Source: Basidiobolus meristosporus CBS 931.73
Lineage: Eukaryota; Basidiobolomycota; Basidiobolomycetes; Basidiobolales; Basidiobolaceae
Assembly (NCBI GenBank): GCA_002104905.1
Contig: MCFE01000345.1
Coordinates: 1 to 64,000, forward strand
Reading direction: 5' to 3'
DNA length: 64,000 bases
Shown here: positions 1 to 11,749 of the stretch, piece by piece
Layout: each line of letters starts with the position of its first letter
How positions within the stretch are numbered: position 1 is the first letter of the stretch
Translations under genes and position numbers: made by a program
The notes under the pieces: generated by a model
Database searches by the model: none
What the model was told of the DNA's origin: nothing
Seen by the model: the letters and a program-made list of their open reading frames with translations, nothing else

Positions 1-1034
1 ATTATGCAGTAAAAGGTCATAGAAAGCAGTGTACAAACTTTGGGGACTTGGGAACGATCAGGAAAATTAGCATATTAATCGACAGGTATGTAAGACCATA
101 GGTAATACAATAGAGGACCAGCTTCGACCGGGTGAGCTAAACACAAGATGAGCAATTAGGTGCTGCGTTTGTCCTATCATCATTTGATTCTTGGCCGAAA
201 AAGGACAATCCAGCTGGGCAAATGTAAATGAGGAAACACCAAGCCCAGGAGTCTTCAGGACAGAGGGTTGAGCTTGCCCCGAACTTCCACATCTCGCGTT
301 TCTCAAATTGGGCTAGGGTTAGGGTTATGGTTAGGTTGAGTTATTTATAGGCTTCGATCCGAAATGTGATACACCGATTTTTGCCACCTAGATTGGTCCA
401 AGCAGGTCCCCAGCTTCTGCTAGTCACTAGGATCTCTAGTATCGGCGGCACACGTTACACGCTATGCTATTCATCAACACTAACCTAATGGTGAAAGAAG
501 GCTGAAGAGGCTTGGTCGGAGCTTCGTTAAAGAAGGATTCGGCCAACAATGATCCATCTGGGGTCCAGCAGTGACTCACAGGAAAATGCCACATGCCACA
601 CGCTTTGATGCAGACTGAACAATTTGTGGATGCATGGCGTTGGTGCAACCACACAAGTCTATGAATCCTCAATTTCGTGAGATTGATGCAAGCATTGCTC
701 TCCGCCACTTCATGACACCAAGGAACACTCCTGGCATTGATCCGCAGTGCGTGTTGATGAACCAGAGGTTGATAATCTAGTCGGCCAGGGCAGACCATCT
801 TCGAACCGAGCAACGTGTCGGCTGAGTGATGTGGGCTTGGGTGGGGCAGAGCGATCGTAGCCAGCAGGTTGTCGCAAACAAACTTTACTCAAAGACTCGG
901 ATATGGTGGGGGTTAAAGGGGTTACAGAAAAACAAGGAGCTCCCTCTGATTTCATCAAGAAAAGATTAGCTATACACGATAGAAAATTACACAAGGGAGG
1001 CACAGTAACTGGGGATTTCTATACTACTGGCGGT
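1..1034. other. Non-coding or unresolved left flank
   Basis: No protein family is recognisable in any frame. The open frames here are short, overlap one another and lack recognisable motifs. A short telomere-like stretch lies at about 304-335 (see the separate entry). This segment is downstream of the CRAL-TRIO gene, which reads leftward. Confidence 0.5.
304..335 (+). repeat. Short TTAGGG-like interstitial motif
   Basis: About four imperfect copies of a TTAGGG-type unit lie in tandem (CTAGGG, TTAGGG, TTATGG, TTAGG). TTAGGG is the usual telomere repeat of many fungi, and short internal copies also act as telobox-type binding sites in fungal promoters. With so few units this is not a telomere. 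It could be a protein-binding site or chance. Confidence 0.35.
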
Positions 1035-1859
1035 CTAACTAGGAGTGTTGGTTGCTTCTAGCAATGCTTTCCAATATACACTGTGGTCGTATTCAAAGTC
1101 GAACTTTCCACCAATGTGCTGCTCGACATAATCCATGTCTAGCTTCTCTCCCATTTGCTCTGCTTTCTTACGGTCAACAAAGTTGATTTTGTTTCTGGTG
1201 ACTGGATCGATGAACGGACTGACCAGTTTGAAGAAGCCCGAGAAATACCAGGGGGTATCGATCAAGTATGCAAGCCCGAGACGCTCAGGATAATGTGCAT
1301 GAAGAATGCTAAGTAACTCTGCGGCCTGAGAGAGCGGTGGGTTTTTCGCCATCGACGCACCTTTGTAATCGATTAGCAAGCAGAATTGTTCGGCACCGGG
1401 TGGCAGCAATTGGATGGCCTTCTCGATGGTGAAGATGGTGAATCTAAGCTGTCTCTCGTACGTTTTTGTGTTTTGTCTTCCTGGGCGAAGGTAGAGCAAT
1501 GCCCTTCCCGCCCTGTCGAACCCGTTAAAGTAGCTTTTCCCAGTTTTGCCTTCTTCCTCCACCTCCGAGGCTGGGATCTTATGAGGCTGATAGGTGTGAC
1601 GCCACTCAAGGGTGTTCGAGATCTTCTTCACCGCATCGGGGAGGACCCATTTGGTTGCGCGCAAGTAGCGTAGAAGACAGGCATCGGAAAGGAAAGCTTG
1701 ATCCTCCTCCGGCACGGGAGAGTTCGAGATCAGCTCGGGGATCTTCTCGCGAAACTCTTGAAGCAGCTTCTGCTGAGTATCGCTTAACGCGGCAGGCTCG
1801 GCGACATGTGTCGTTGGTGGGGGATTGAATATGGGAACGTTGAGTGAGGCGGCAGCCAT
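1035..1859 (-). CDS. CRAL-TRIO (Sec14-like) lipid-transfer protein
   Basis: This is an intronless 274-residue protein starting at an ATG. The N-terminal part (about residues 28-95) has the helical CRAL-TRIO-N pattern with CLLRYLRATKW, and the lipid-binding CRAL-TRIO domain follows to about residue 255. Visible hallmarks are the RAGRALLYLRPGRQN segment, the LLIDYKGAS strand, the YPERLGLAYLIDTPWYFSGFFKLVSPFID stretch (split here as YPERLGLAYLIDTPW plus YFSGFFKLVSPFID) and the NKINFVD turn. Such proteins carry phosphatidylinositol or other lipids between membranes in the cytosol. The length is normal for short fungal Sec14 homologues of the Pdr16/Csr1 type. The substrate cannot be read from the sequence. 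It is a tandem neighbour of the AIM32-like gene on the same strand, separated by about 550 bp. Confidence 0.93.
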   Translation of the reverse strand: MAAASLNVPIFNPPPTTHVAEPAALSDTQQKLLQEFREKIPELISNSPVPEEDQAFLSDACLLRYLRATKWVLPDAVKKISNTLEWRHTYQPHKIPASEVEEEGKTGKSYFNGFDRAGRALLYLRPGRQNTKTYERQLRFTIFTIEKAIQLLPPGAEQFCLLIDYKGASMAKNPPLSQAAELLSILHAHYPERLGLAYLIDTPWYFSGFFKLVSPFIDPVTRNKINFVDRKKAEQMGEKLDMDYVEQHIGGKFDFEYDHSVYWKALLEATNTPS

Positions 1860-2413
1860 GTTCGTCTGTCTATAAGCAAGTTGGCAAAAGGAGCTGAAGA
1901 ATACTACGAAAAAGGCTCAGTCGCCGAAAAAAAACCACCGAGCGTTGGCCCACTTCGCGGTATTTATTTGTTTGGTTTCCATCTGTTCCCCATGGTTTGA
2001 GAAGGATCACCGGATAATTGTTGCGGATTTCCAATTATGAGAACATAATTGATGAAACAATCCAACCCACCAGCCCGACACATGCGTACTGCATTGTTGA
2101 AGATCCATTTGCCTCTTCCTAGGAGGATTCACGGCCTGTGGAGTACCAATTTTTAGTCATGTTTACGCCGTATCCCATATCCGGCAACCTAGCCCGAATC
2201 GGTTCGGAGCTTCTCCTTCTCACGGAGTTATTCCAACCGACAGAGCTTGATGGATATACTTGGTAGACATTGGTTACAGCTTCCTGGTACAAGGCTACGG
2301 AATGTTTTCATGATACTTCTCAATATGGCAATGATGTTATGGATGTTTAATGTGGGATATATGTGCTGGAATGGTATGATGGAATAGATTGAGATGGTGG
2401 TTTATTCTACGCT
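1860..2413. other. Intergenic, upstream of the CRAL-TRIO gene
   Basis: This gap lies between the 5' end of the CRAL-TRIO gene and the 3' end of the AIM32-like gene, both on the minus strand. It must hold the CRAL-TRIO promoter and the AIM32-like terminator. An AT-rich stretch at about 1958-1975 is the only promoter-like sequence I see. Confidence 0.5.
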
Positions 2414-3295
2414 CTACATTTGGCCGCGGAAGAGCTCAGGTATGACCTCCCGGTTCTGCACCGACTTGACCAGGATCTCCTGCGCATGCTCTGGACGAAC
2501 CCTGGCATACCAGATTCCAGCTGGGAAGGAGGTTAGTGTCGGTTAGCAATGGACATGGTTGCTTATTAACTTACCTGGGTAGACTATTACATTCGCCGCA
2601 AATTTGTGCCCTCCGATGTGGCTCACCAAATTCACCTCTACCTGGTCGTCCAGGCCCAGGGTTTTTTTGGCTCTTTCAAAGGCCTCCTTGAGAATGGGTG
2701 CGACGATGCCACACCTGGAATCCCGCTCGCCATGTCCACAGATTAGAATCTGCTGCTTCTTCAGGGGCTCCACTTTTATGCCGACTGAATCGAAGTCGAC
2801 CGGCTCTTTGAGCAACACGTGGTTGACCAAGCTCGAGATGTTGTTTTCGGTAACATTGGAGCACAGCCAATTGTTCGGGTACACAACGAGCTCAGTTGTG
2901 TCGAGTGCATCGTGGGCGGACTTTTCGGTCTTGGGTCGGTCAGTGTTGCTGTTGATCACCCTCGGTATCGTGGGTTGTTTCTTCCTGGCTTGGAGGGTGC
3001 TTTTCGACAACAAGGAGGTTAAAGTGTTGGGGGTGAACTCCACTTTAGCAGGCCAATCTGAATGACCGGTGGAGGCTAGGAAGTGTGCAGAATATGGGGA
3101 CATGCTTGGTAGGGGGGACTCAGTATCGATCTCCAGTCCAGATGGATACTCCAAACACTGGCAGGAGCATTTCTCCTTTGGCTGGTCGCTCTTTTCCTCA
3201 TAGAAATCGTTGAGGAAACTCAGGCCCCTTCGAGCCGGATTCCCGCGAAGGAAATCGGCATTTTTTAACGCGGAAAGTCTCAGAGTTCTAAGCAT
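2414..3295 (-). CDS. AIM32/Apd1-like thioredoxin-fold [2Fe-2S] protein
   Basis: The gene has two exons, 3295-2575 and 2520-2414, with a 54-bp GT-AG intron, giving 275 residues. The first 25 residues are rich in Arg and Leu without acids, like a mitochondrial presequence. The C-terminal half is the sucrase/ferredoxin-like domain. It has CGHGERDSRC (Cys186 and Cys195, C-x8-C) followed by HIGGH (His226 and His230, H-x3-H). These are the four ligands of the bis-cysteinyl bis-histidinyl cluster described for yeast Apd1 and Aim32. The intron falls just after VIVYP and the second exon continues the fold (AGIWYARVRPEHAQE). The presequence favours the AIM32 (mitochondrial) branch over cytosolic Apd1, but this is inference. 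Residues 30-130 look disordered and unconserved. Confidence 0.88.
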
Positions 3296-4440
3296 GATGC
3301 GACCCCACCCACCTTAAGGCGTATTATTTATCCTCACAGATGCATTCACATCCAAATTTTGTTGATGAATGGTCACTACAAATCAAAGGGATTGATGAAT
3401 AATCCAGCTGAGCCAATGAGCTCCCTGGGCACATCGACTTATGGTTGCATTGCCAAAAAGGGTGATGGACAACTGTCAAGGGATTCCCATTTGAAACACA
3501 TGTTAGCTTGGGATGCGACCTCATTTGCGATTGCGGTGCATGTATGGTAATCATTTACACGTAATAAAAATTTGCTGCCCGTCTCTATCCATGGCCTATA
3601 TGCCGTCACAGGCAATTTAGTGTGTCCAACCAGTTTGCTCATCGCAGGCCCAATTGCGGTTGCCACGAGCTTCCTGAAGTAGAATATCATCTCAAGCTGC
3701 CCGGGATTACTTGGTCCGAAGTACCTGTTCAGTAATGGTTTTACCATTCGCCTTTAGTACGGAAGAACCAGTACTGGTGCATGCCTTCGGCCACGTTCAT
3801 GAATTGATTGTGACCAAATACGCGGCGGGGAGGGGTTTGTATATATTCCATGCCCCCTGTTTGTGAATGCAAGGGGGCCTATTCTTTGTGGCCTTAATTT
3901 AACTCGAGGCCGGCGCGTGTTCATATGGGTTCTCCTGGATGCATTCCGGTAGATAATGGATTGCATACCGGATCTCATCTTGGCACCGTCCTTGCCTTAC
4001 GCGGTGTCCGAACCACCTGGCATTCTGATTGACTTGTGTGCGCGGACGGGTGAGCAGGAAGTCATTTTCCCTCTACTGTCCATGTGCCTGAGAGAAAACA
4101 ATCCGCCCATTTAGAATCTTGAGTTTCCGCGCAGTCACTTGGCTCTTCGGATCTCATAATCGGGGTGATTTGGCAAGTCATAGGCACATCTTCCAACACA
4201 TATACCTCCCATATTATTGGGTTTGGTTGGGTGTCCTGGATTATTGGTTGCGTGGAGATCACCAAAATGAATTGCGATCAGTGTCACTGATGTTGGGTAG
4301 TATGTGGCACATACTGTCGCCCTGAAAATTCATGGATGCTGATTTTGATGTGAAGACGCTTTGGAGCCTTGGAGAAGTTCCTCACAAATCCCGTGCCTTG
4401 TTATTCCAATTGGGCAAGTGAACGTCCAATATATACTTGT
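3296..4440. other. Intergenic, no recognisable gene
   Basis: Only short overlapping open frames occur here. The longest, at 3439-3747 on the minus strand, shows no family signature. CpG is present at ordinary frequency, unlike the transposon relics that follow. Confidence 0.45.
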
Positions 4441-4473
4441 AGGTGTTTTGTGGCATTAGTATTAGGGGGAGTA

Positions 4474-4602
4474 TGTTCTGAATGTAAATCTACCTTGTAA
4501 ATTAAAAGTGCCACTTGTACATTCAGTAGATCATTAAGTGAAAACCTGTAATCTGCTTGCTGTCCTATTCATATCCAATATCTCTAGGGATCTCACAGCA
4601 TT
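4474..4602 (+). repeat. Possible short LTR remnant with upstream purine tract
   Basis: A purine run (AGGGGGAG) is followed by a TG-starting segment. Its right half resembles the R-U5 end of the copia LTR seen in full at 39327-39675, with shared words such as CATTAAGTGAAAACC and ATATCCAATATCTC. GAGTA occurs just before it (4469-4473) and again at 4603-4607, which could be a target duplication. It is too short and diverged to be certain. Confidence 0.35.
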
Positions 4603-4679
4603 GAGTACTTGCTTAAAAGTAAGCAAATTTAGAAGCTTCCTATAAATTCCTAAAAGATGGCAAAGAATTGTGTAGAGAA

Positions 4680-5075
4680 AGTCCAGGGCAGCCACAAGTG
4701 TATGAAGTGCAATTACCACGTATGGGCTCGTTGGATCAAAGTTCTGAGCACATACCTATGTTACCTGGATCATTGTCTACAAATCTTAGAGAATTCTGCC
4801 CAAATTCCTTGTTGGGATTACTTAGAATGTTTTCATTAGAATTAGTGAAGGTCTGGGAGTTATCATTATTTTCAAGCTCGTTCAAAAGCCCCCAAACTTT
4901 GCACACAGCTTCCTGGGATCTTTCTTGAAGCATTGTTATCCTTAGTCTTACTAAGTTCTCCTAAAAGTACAAATACTTTATATGAACTCAATAAAACAAC
5001 AAGTGAATATCATGCAACTCTCCTAGTTCTCCAAATCACTTCCAATGCTCCTCAGAATCTTGAAACAGGGTCTAA
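4680..5075 (+). repeat. Diverged copia LTR relic
   Basis: Several words occur in the same order as in the 349-bp LTR of the copia elements at 39-52 kb: CCAAATTCCTTGTTGGGATT, CCCCCAAACTTTGCACACA, a TATA-like GTACAAATAC, TCAATAAAACAA and an AATCACTTCCAATGCTCC end. It is old and carries indels, and no target duplication is visible. It lies about 30 kb from the main transposon block. Confidence 0.5.
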
Positions 5076-6889
5076 CAGTGAAGGCTCATTGAGGTTTTCA
5101 TTGCCACAGATTTGAGGAAACATTGTGGCAAAGAAAAGTTTTAAGCTATGCCGGAGATCCCACTTCAAGAGCTTTACTAGCGTCCGACAGACTAGATCAC
5201 AAGTTGACTATCAATACTTCAGTAAATAGTTGAATGATCTCAACAGTATGGATATTTGGGGTGATTTCTCAAAATCAAACAATATCCGAAATATACAAAT
5301 TTAGGAATGGTTCCTAGATTACTCAGCCATTACTTGCCCTCACATCCGTTTGGTCTAGATATCGTCAAAGGCATGCATACATGTGTAAATATACGCCTAC
5401 CAACTTCAGCTATCATTTATAGGGAATATAAAATTCACAGATATTATTGCCAATTTAGGGGATCTCCAGGCATTATATATTTCCCAGCTGAAGATATTCT
5501 TCGCACAAGGTACATGTGGCCAGGCATCATGTTTGACGCTTGCAATAGTCAAATGCATGCCGGAGGGAAACAGCAAAGCCAAGGCAAGGTCAGCATGTGA
5601 TAAAACGCCAAACACAGCTCAGCATTGCCTAAATACCACATGATGGCCGGTTAACACAAGTGTTCAACACATTAGGCTAGATCCTGACAATCCATTGTAC
5701 TCGCTCGGGTAGCGTTATTGGGCTTGCTGTAGGATGTATTTCGGTAGAGATCTATCCGGTAGGTTATCAGAAGCGGGATTGATGAATCGATAACACTGCA
5801 TGAAAGCAGTTGATAATCGGGATCTTTTTTGCGTTGAGATAGAGTATCCAGAAGAAGAATGATCCTTATGAAACTGTGTATCATATTTTTTACCATGGTT
5901 TCAAAGCTATGGATGCGAGGGAAAGGAATCGAAAATAATGCCACACAGGCTCATTGCCACTTGGTGGAGCCCACTGACTCAACCCTCCAACGACAACCCA
6001 GAACAGGTTAATCCTTGGAATATGGAAACTTCCAATCCAGCCGCCAAGTTCTCACACCTAACACTACATTCAGCTGGTACACTCCCAGACTTGGCTCGTT
6101 ATATGAAAAAGCGCAATAGCATCTCGTCCAGAGCCTGCTTTGGTACCATGCTAGCCATTAGTTTCAATTACCAAGCCCTTTGCAGCAGATCGGTCAGCGT
6201 CGAAGGATTAATCATCATCAGGGTGGAGAATCGGGCTCGTGATTGGTCCACCCTACAGCTGTGTGGTAATGGACGTTGTTGGCCACTTCCACTTTCGATT
6301 GATTACTCCGTATTCCTGAAGGTCCATTGGCCCGGAGGAGTTGACATACAGTCACACCGTGATCCACAAATGCCCAGGCACCATGATATATGCCAGGGCA
6401 AAGACCAAAACGGTGTATTATGAGCAACATGTGAACTTGTATGGATGAGATGGTGCCCATTTACGGCGATGAGTGTTACAACCTGATAATTACAAACCCA
6501 CAAATTGTACGGCCCAGCATTGGAGTCCTCGAAATGTGTTTCTATTTGCTGACAATGTGATATCCGTCTATTGTACGGCATTTAGGCGTCGATGGCTATT
6601 GAAGGCTTGTGCAGAGGCTCAAGCATGTTCCTGGGATAACCACTAAGCGTCACCATTCCGACCAAACCTTTACACCTCCTCTTCGTTATACAAAGTTTGC
6701 CGGCCAGGCCCCTTAAACCAAACAAACTTGGGCAAGTCGCCCATTTGGCAGATGGTCTACCCAGCATTATCCCGAACCCAATTGCTGCAATTATGAATGT
6801 CACATCACAATGAATTGAGTGTTTGTGTAAGTGTTCGATTGACCCCGGTTACGTGGTAAGCGGATATACAGCACCCTGGCTCCGAATAT
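5076..6889. other. Intergenic, no recognisable gene
   Basis: Only short unsupported open frames are present. The largest, at 5938-6423 on the plus strand, overlaps frames on the other strand and shows no domain. The right end is the upstream region of the C2H2 gene. Confidence 0.4.
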
Positions 6890-6897
6890 TATAAAAA
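6890..6897 (+). promoter_or_regulatory. TATA box candidate for the C2H2 gene
   Basis: TATAAAAA followed by GGG lies about 365 bp upstream of the chosen ATG at 7262. The distance implies a long 5' leader. The leader may contain an intron, because a pyrimidine-rich stretch ending in CCAAAG precedes the coding frame at about 7230. Confidence 0.45.
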
Positions 6898-7261
6898 GGG
6901 CGATCTGCGTGGAACGCTGGTGACATCCCCCGGTCCTTTTTGATTGAAAATTGCTCTTAATCTTCTTGAAAAACCATCAATCTGTACTATCAACACCTCG
7001 GCTCCGTATAACCATACAAGAGAACGAGGCCTTGCTCCTGCTTCCTCTTGCTAACCCACTTGTACATTATATAATATTTCTGACATATCGCTCAACACCT
7101 AATGTACTCATACAAATACCTGCGTTTTGGTACGATAGGGTTTATTTTCATACAGCACTCGACTGATTGCAAATCAGAATCTTCCATAATGTCAACCCTC
7201 ACCTTAACATTTGTTTATCTTTTCCAAAGGTCATGACTCCACCCGGATTGAACTTCCACCT

Positions 7262-8377
7262 ATGGGAGAGTTGGGAAGCAGGTCTCCCAATAGACCATCG
7301 TACGAGGAGCTGCTCCCACCGATAAACAATCATCCAGACCCTGCTAAAGAAGCTCGCCAGCTACCTTCTTTGCCATCATTAACAGACTATCTGACAAGGA
7401 AGCCGGGGTTTGCCGAGCAGCATTCTGTGGAGCCAGAACTTGCGTTGCCTAAACTGACTTCCTTTGGTGAACTCTATCGTAGCCTGGATCCTGATGAAGA
7501 GCGCCTACACTCTTCATCCCAGCTGAATGAGAGTTTTCGATTACCACCGATAGCCTCGAGACACTTACATTCTGAACTGCCTGACCCACCCCAACTTCCA
7601 GGATTCGGCAGCCCCTTGGTGAATCATTCAGGCCGCAAACACGGAGAATATTTGTGCTCCATCGTGAGTCCTGCAAGCGGCGCCTTGAAAAAGGGTGCGC
7701 TGGAGCACCCTGACGAAACGAAAGGAATGGAAAGACTAGCGCAAAGGTTGGCGGATCAACGCCTCTCCGGAGGAAATTCGCTTCATACTGGCCCGAACAC
7801 ATCATTTACTACTGAGATAAGCATCATTGAGGCCACCGAGCCTGAGGAGCTGCTTTCGCGAAAGCGTTCCTGGGATCAAGACCAACGGCAGTCCTCTGCA
7901 AGTACCTTGCCTCAATGGTCAAGGGAACGCCGCCACTCGATTGCTATCATGTCCTCCCCTTCATCGCCAGTCCCTACCTCCTCGTTGCAGAAGAAAGCGA
8001 ATACAAACACCACAAACACTGCTCCAAACCAAACTGTCCAGCCATTAACCCTGCTCAGTCCGAGCTCGACTCATTTTCCCGATTCACTGGCCGGCATCCA
8101 GGTGCTACCACTCGCCACGGAAGCGAGGAAAATTCCCCCCAGCTTATGTGCGACTGCAGCTAAAAACCATGCCTGTAGCGTAACCGGGTGTAATATGAGG
8201 TTTAAGCGATTGGAGCATCTGAAGCGGCATCTACGTGTTCACACAATGGAGCGGCCATACGCCTGCACGTATACCGGTTGCCGCAAGACCTTCTCACGAC
8301 GAGATAACCTAGGCCAGCATTTACGAACGCATCAGCGGCAAGAAGCCAAGGCGCATTTTAGACAGAGCTCCATGTAA
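7262..8377 (+). CDS. C2H2 zinc-finger transcription factor
   Basis: This gives 371 residues from the first in-frame ATG. The frame is open further upstream but without an ATG, so an upstream exon is possible. The body is Pro/Ser-rich and disordered. Near the C-terminus (about residues 300-355) are two fingers of C-x4-C-x12-H-x3-H form: [19 protein letters not shown], then [19 protein letters not shown]. They are joined by the linker [10 protein letters not shown]. The [17 protein letters not shown] and [13 protein letters not shown] words resemble the paired fingers of fungal SteA-type and Msn2-type regulators. This suggests a sequence-specific nuclear DNA-binding protein. Only 16 residues follow the second finger. 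The target genes and the exact orthologue cannot be told. Confidence 0.85.
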   Translation: MGELGSRSPNRPSYEELLPPINNHPDPAKEARQLPSLPSLTDYLTRKPGFAEQHSVEPELALPKLTSFGELYRSLDPDEERLHSSSQLNESFRLPPIASRHLHSELPDPPQLPGFGSPLVNHSGRKHGEYLCSIVSPASGALKKGALEHPDETKGMERLAQRLADQRLSGGNSLHTGPNTSFTTEISIIEATEPEELLSRKRSWDQDQRQSSASTLPQWSRERRHSIAIMSSPSSPVPTSSLQKKANTNTTNTAPNQTVQPLTLLSPSSTHFPDSLAGIQVLPLATEARKIPPSLCATAAKNHACSVTGCNMRFKRLEHLKRHLRVHTMERPYACTYTGCRKTFSRRDNLGQHLRTHQRQEAKAHFRQSSM

Positions 8378-11300
8378 TTCTCTAATGATTTTGCTGAAAT
8401 ACAGTGTGTAGAATTGTTATGAGGAATCCTTCACAACGCTGGTCGTATTCACCCCAGATTCCCGTACCCTCTCAATAATAAATCTCCGTCTGCCTACTCT
8501 TCTCTAACTTTCAATGGTAAATGATGTTCTTGCGTAGTAAACGGGGAGCCATGACCCGGTTACCGTGAGGGATTGTGCTATCCATGGTGATTGGTAAGAA
8601 TCGTCCTAATCGGGCAGCCAGCGACATGCGATTTCATCACGAGGAGGGATCTGGTTCATGGGTGTAACTATCCTTTGGGATACAACGAAGGTAGCACGGA
8701 GGCCGTGGATGTTGTATGCACCAACACCATTCCAGAGCCTGGAGAATGAGCCAAACTAGTTTCATACCAACTTGATCATCCTCTTGGGCCACTACCCTAT
8801 CAGTGGTTCATTGGATCCAGGATAAATGCAGTCCGAACCCGTACTTAAACTGCTTTCCACGCGATTCAGACCTCCTCACGAGTCTTACAACTCCTATTCT
8901 CAGCCAGAATTGCAATGGATGGGGCATTATCCGACATCTCCACAGTGGATAATCGTGGGTGAACTGTGGAAATCATCATCCATCAGATCGTCTAGATTCA
9001 TCGCAGGTTTCAAGCCCGATGCTACTCATTAGTTCCGTACTCTTGGCGTGTCTGGCATTTGTTCCAGATGGAGCCAACCCACTGTCAGTTTTTTTCGGTT
9101 TTTGAATCCATATTGCAATGTAACCGTTTGCAGATGGGGTGTAAGGGAGCCAGAGATTAAGGCTGTTCTTGACTTCTACAATGATTCCGGAACTGAGTGT
9201 TCGCCATTTGTCTGTGTAGCGCCCCATGATAAGTGTGAATGTGATGTGATTGTCAGTAGTGTTAGTTGTAAAGTAATTCTTGGGCCATGTAGGATGGGTA
9301 GCCAATAGAACACACCCTACCTCTACTTGAATACTGTCATCAGAAATGCTACAATAAACCACTGCCCTAGCATTCTGAGCACTTGCTAGATACCCTTCTA
9401 AACCCAAGAGCCTCATCTTGCAAAATGGTATGCATGTACTCCAAGCAAAGTAGGTTTCTCTGGAAGGGTTTGTATTGGAGAGGGTTTTTTCTATATTTCT
9501 AGGCACAATAGAGTAAGGGGGATGGGTATTTTTGATTTCCACCCTTCTTGTAGCAAAAATGAATCCTCTACTCTTGAAGAATGACCAGGTTACGTTTCAT
9601 CAACTTGAAGGAATTTAAGAATAGTATGTTGAGAGCTTACAAAATACTCCTCAAAGTAGTGCATAGCCACGGCAATAGCTGGGATGATCAAATGTGTAAT
9701 GCAACGCTGCTCCAGCGGACTTGAAAAAGCGGTTGATTTTACAATCATGAACATCAGGCTGCCTCACAACCATCAAGGATGGCCTTGCATTTAGCCCTCC
9801 CTTCAGCTCAGAGTGAGATCTGCATCCCCAGAGGCACATCATTATCGGCCAATCAATCTTGGAGCCAGAGGACCCATCAGCAGGAAGATTGGACAGGTTT
9901 CACATTCGCACCTGTACTTCAATTTCAACTTGGTTGACGAATAGCAGGTTAGACATGACTACGTAGGTGTGATTGTGATGGCATGAACTGTTGAGCCAAA
10001 ATAATGAATAGCCATTTGAAACCAGCTTCATCAACGCAAATGCGGAAAGGAGGCTAAATGGGAGAGGGCATTTGTCAAGAAACATCAGAAATACCCGCAT
10101 TCACTAGGACGCCGTTTCAAGAAAGACTGCTCAGTTGTCAGCGTCCCCAAATCACCGAATGTTTGTACACACCATCAATCGGGTGATCTTGATGCTGGCC
10201 CGATACGGGAGGTGATTTCTTCATTGAACCACGTAACTCTGGATGTATTAGAATGTAAGGTCGATTGGTGTAACCAGGGGTTATGGACTGTTGATGGCAT
10301 TGGATCACACAACGAGAGCTGAGTTGGAAGTAGGACACCAAGACTGAACCTTCGATTTGGAAATCATGAGCGCATCACGTGAAGAGGTGCTCCAGACATT
10401 CCCAATGGGTACGAGCAGTCCAACGAGCTCTCCACATTAGGCTAAAGTCATGGACCTAATCATTATTTATGGGGAACGATGACTCGACACAGTTGATGAG
10501 CGGCTAGGCTTGAGTGGGCTAGCGAGCTCAACGCATGCAGTGAATAAGATTTGAAACATGTCAATGTTTTAGTCAAGGTCAAAGAGATGCAGATACGTAT
10601 GAAGGGGAAACATTGGTTTTGGCGTTTACAGGGGCGGAGAGGATCCATCGCACTCCTTTAGACCGAGTTCGCTGCATGGACGGAGGGAAGAGCGAGTACA
10701 TCCCTCTCCTCAAAAGGGTAGTTTATGACGACTGACGTATTACCAGTTCAGTCTGTGCAACCGAAAGCGCCTGAGAACACCCCTATCATCCAAAGGCGAG
10801 ATCCAGTGGATACCATTTTGAGGCGGCAAACGAGTGGATGAATAGGAGGGTTTCTTAGATCGAGCGCGCTATCTACGGGACATCTACACCTTCTGCAATG
10901 CATTCTGGCCTGCACTCCCTGACTCAACCGGATCACCAGATATGCACTCTGGTCAGACATGCATTTGGGTTATGGGCCGTCCCAGGAAATCAGATTGTGG
11001 TAATCCATGCTGGCACCGGCTATCCTGTGTACCATGATTAGAGCACCCATCATTATCGCTCCGATCAACAGTAGCACAACTGTATTCTCATAGCAGATGA
11101 TTTGAAGATCCCAATCGGCTCGCGAGCTGGGATGCTATACAGCCCCTCACAGAGGCCAGTTGGTTGCTGGTTTCGGAAGGTGTACAGTCTGGTTCTGAGC
11201 ACTCAAATCGTTGGGCTGTCTCAACGGCTGGATTTCTCAGCCACTCACCGACCGCTTTGACGCCGCGCTGAGCGCTAGATGGTGGGAACTCCCCACGTAA

Positions 11301-11749
11301 AAATAGCAGACCAATGTTGATCCAAAGGGATGATTTATCTACAAATATACTGATCCGAAAAGGAGGGAGGGTTAACCAAAATACTTGACTGGGAAGGGAG
11401 GAGCATACTGGAGTCGCTGCAACGGTAAGATTGGGTACCACCCGCTTCCTAGCATGGTGTGCATCGAGCATACTTTTGCAGGCGGATGGTTGTGATCGAA
11501 TGCCTCAATGCCCAACCTCGTCTGCGTCAGCAGGTCGCAGATCACAGAACACAGGTCTTAGTGGCTGGGTGGATACGAATGGTGAAGTGAGATGGGAACT
11601 GATTTCTTTATGTATCATTGCATGGCTTCAACCTGAAAAGGAATGGAGTAGAATGTTCAAGTAAATGTGGATGGAAGCTGGTTTAGAAGTTTTGTCAGAG
11701 AATCAGAATGAAGAATGGCGATTGTATGTATTGTCCATTGGGGCGGCTA
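8378..11749. other. Long intergenic region without supported genes
   Basis: No frame shows a recognisable domain. One 188-codon minus-strand frame (8976-9542) begins with GTG rather than ATG and is of a length expected by chance in 64 kb. The stretch at about 9180-9600 nearly lacks CpG and may be a worn mobile-element relic. The rest has ordinary CpG content. Confidence 0.45.
9180..9600 (-). other. CpG-free island, possible transposon relic
   Basis: CpG is almost absent over about 400 bp, while flanking intergenic DNA has it at normal frequency. In this window, CpG loss otherwise marks transposon-derived DNA. The minus strand is open across it but no family is recognisable. Confidence 0.3.

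Noticed and set aside
436-1003. Overlapping minus-strand open frames at the left edge
   Set aside because: They overlap in different frames, lack motifs and do not splice into a recognisable protein.
5938-6423. 161-codon plus-strand frame
   Set aside because: No family signature, opposed by frames on the other strand, and of a length expected by chance.
7211-7261. Upstream extension of the C2H2 protein
   Set aside because: The extension begins at TTG and has no ATG. The first in-frame ATG is 7262, although an unseen upstream exon is possible.
8976-9542. 188-codon minus-strand open frame as a gene
   Set aside because: It starts at GTG, has no domain, and one open frame of this size is expected by chance in a window this long. 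Kept only as a CpG-poor island.
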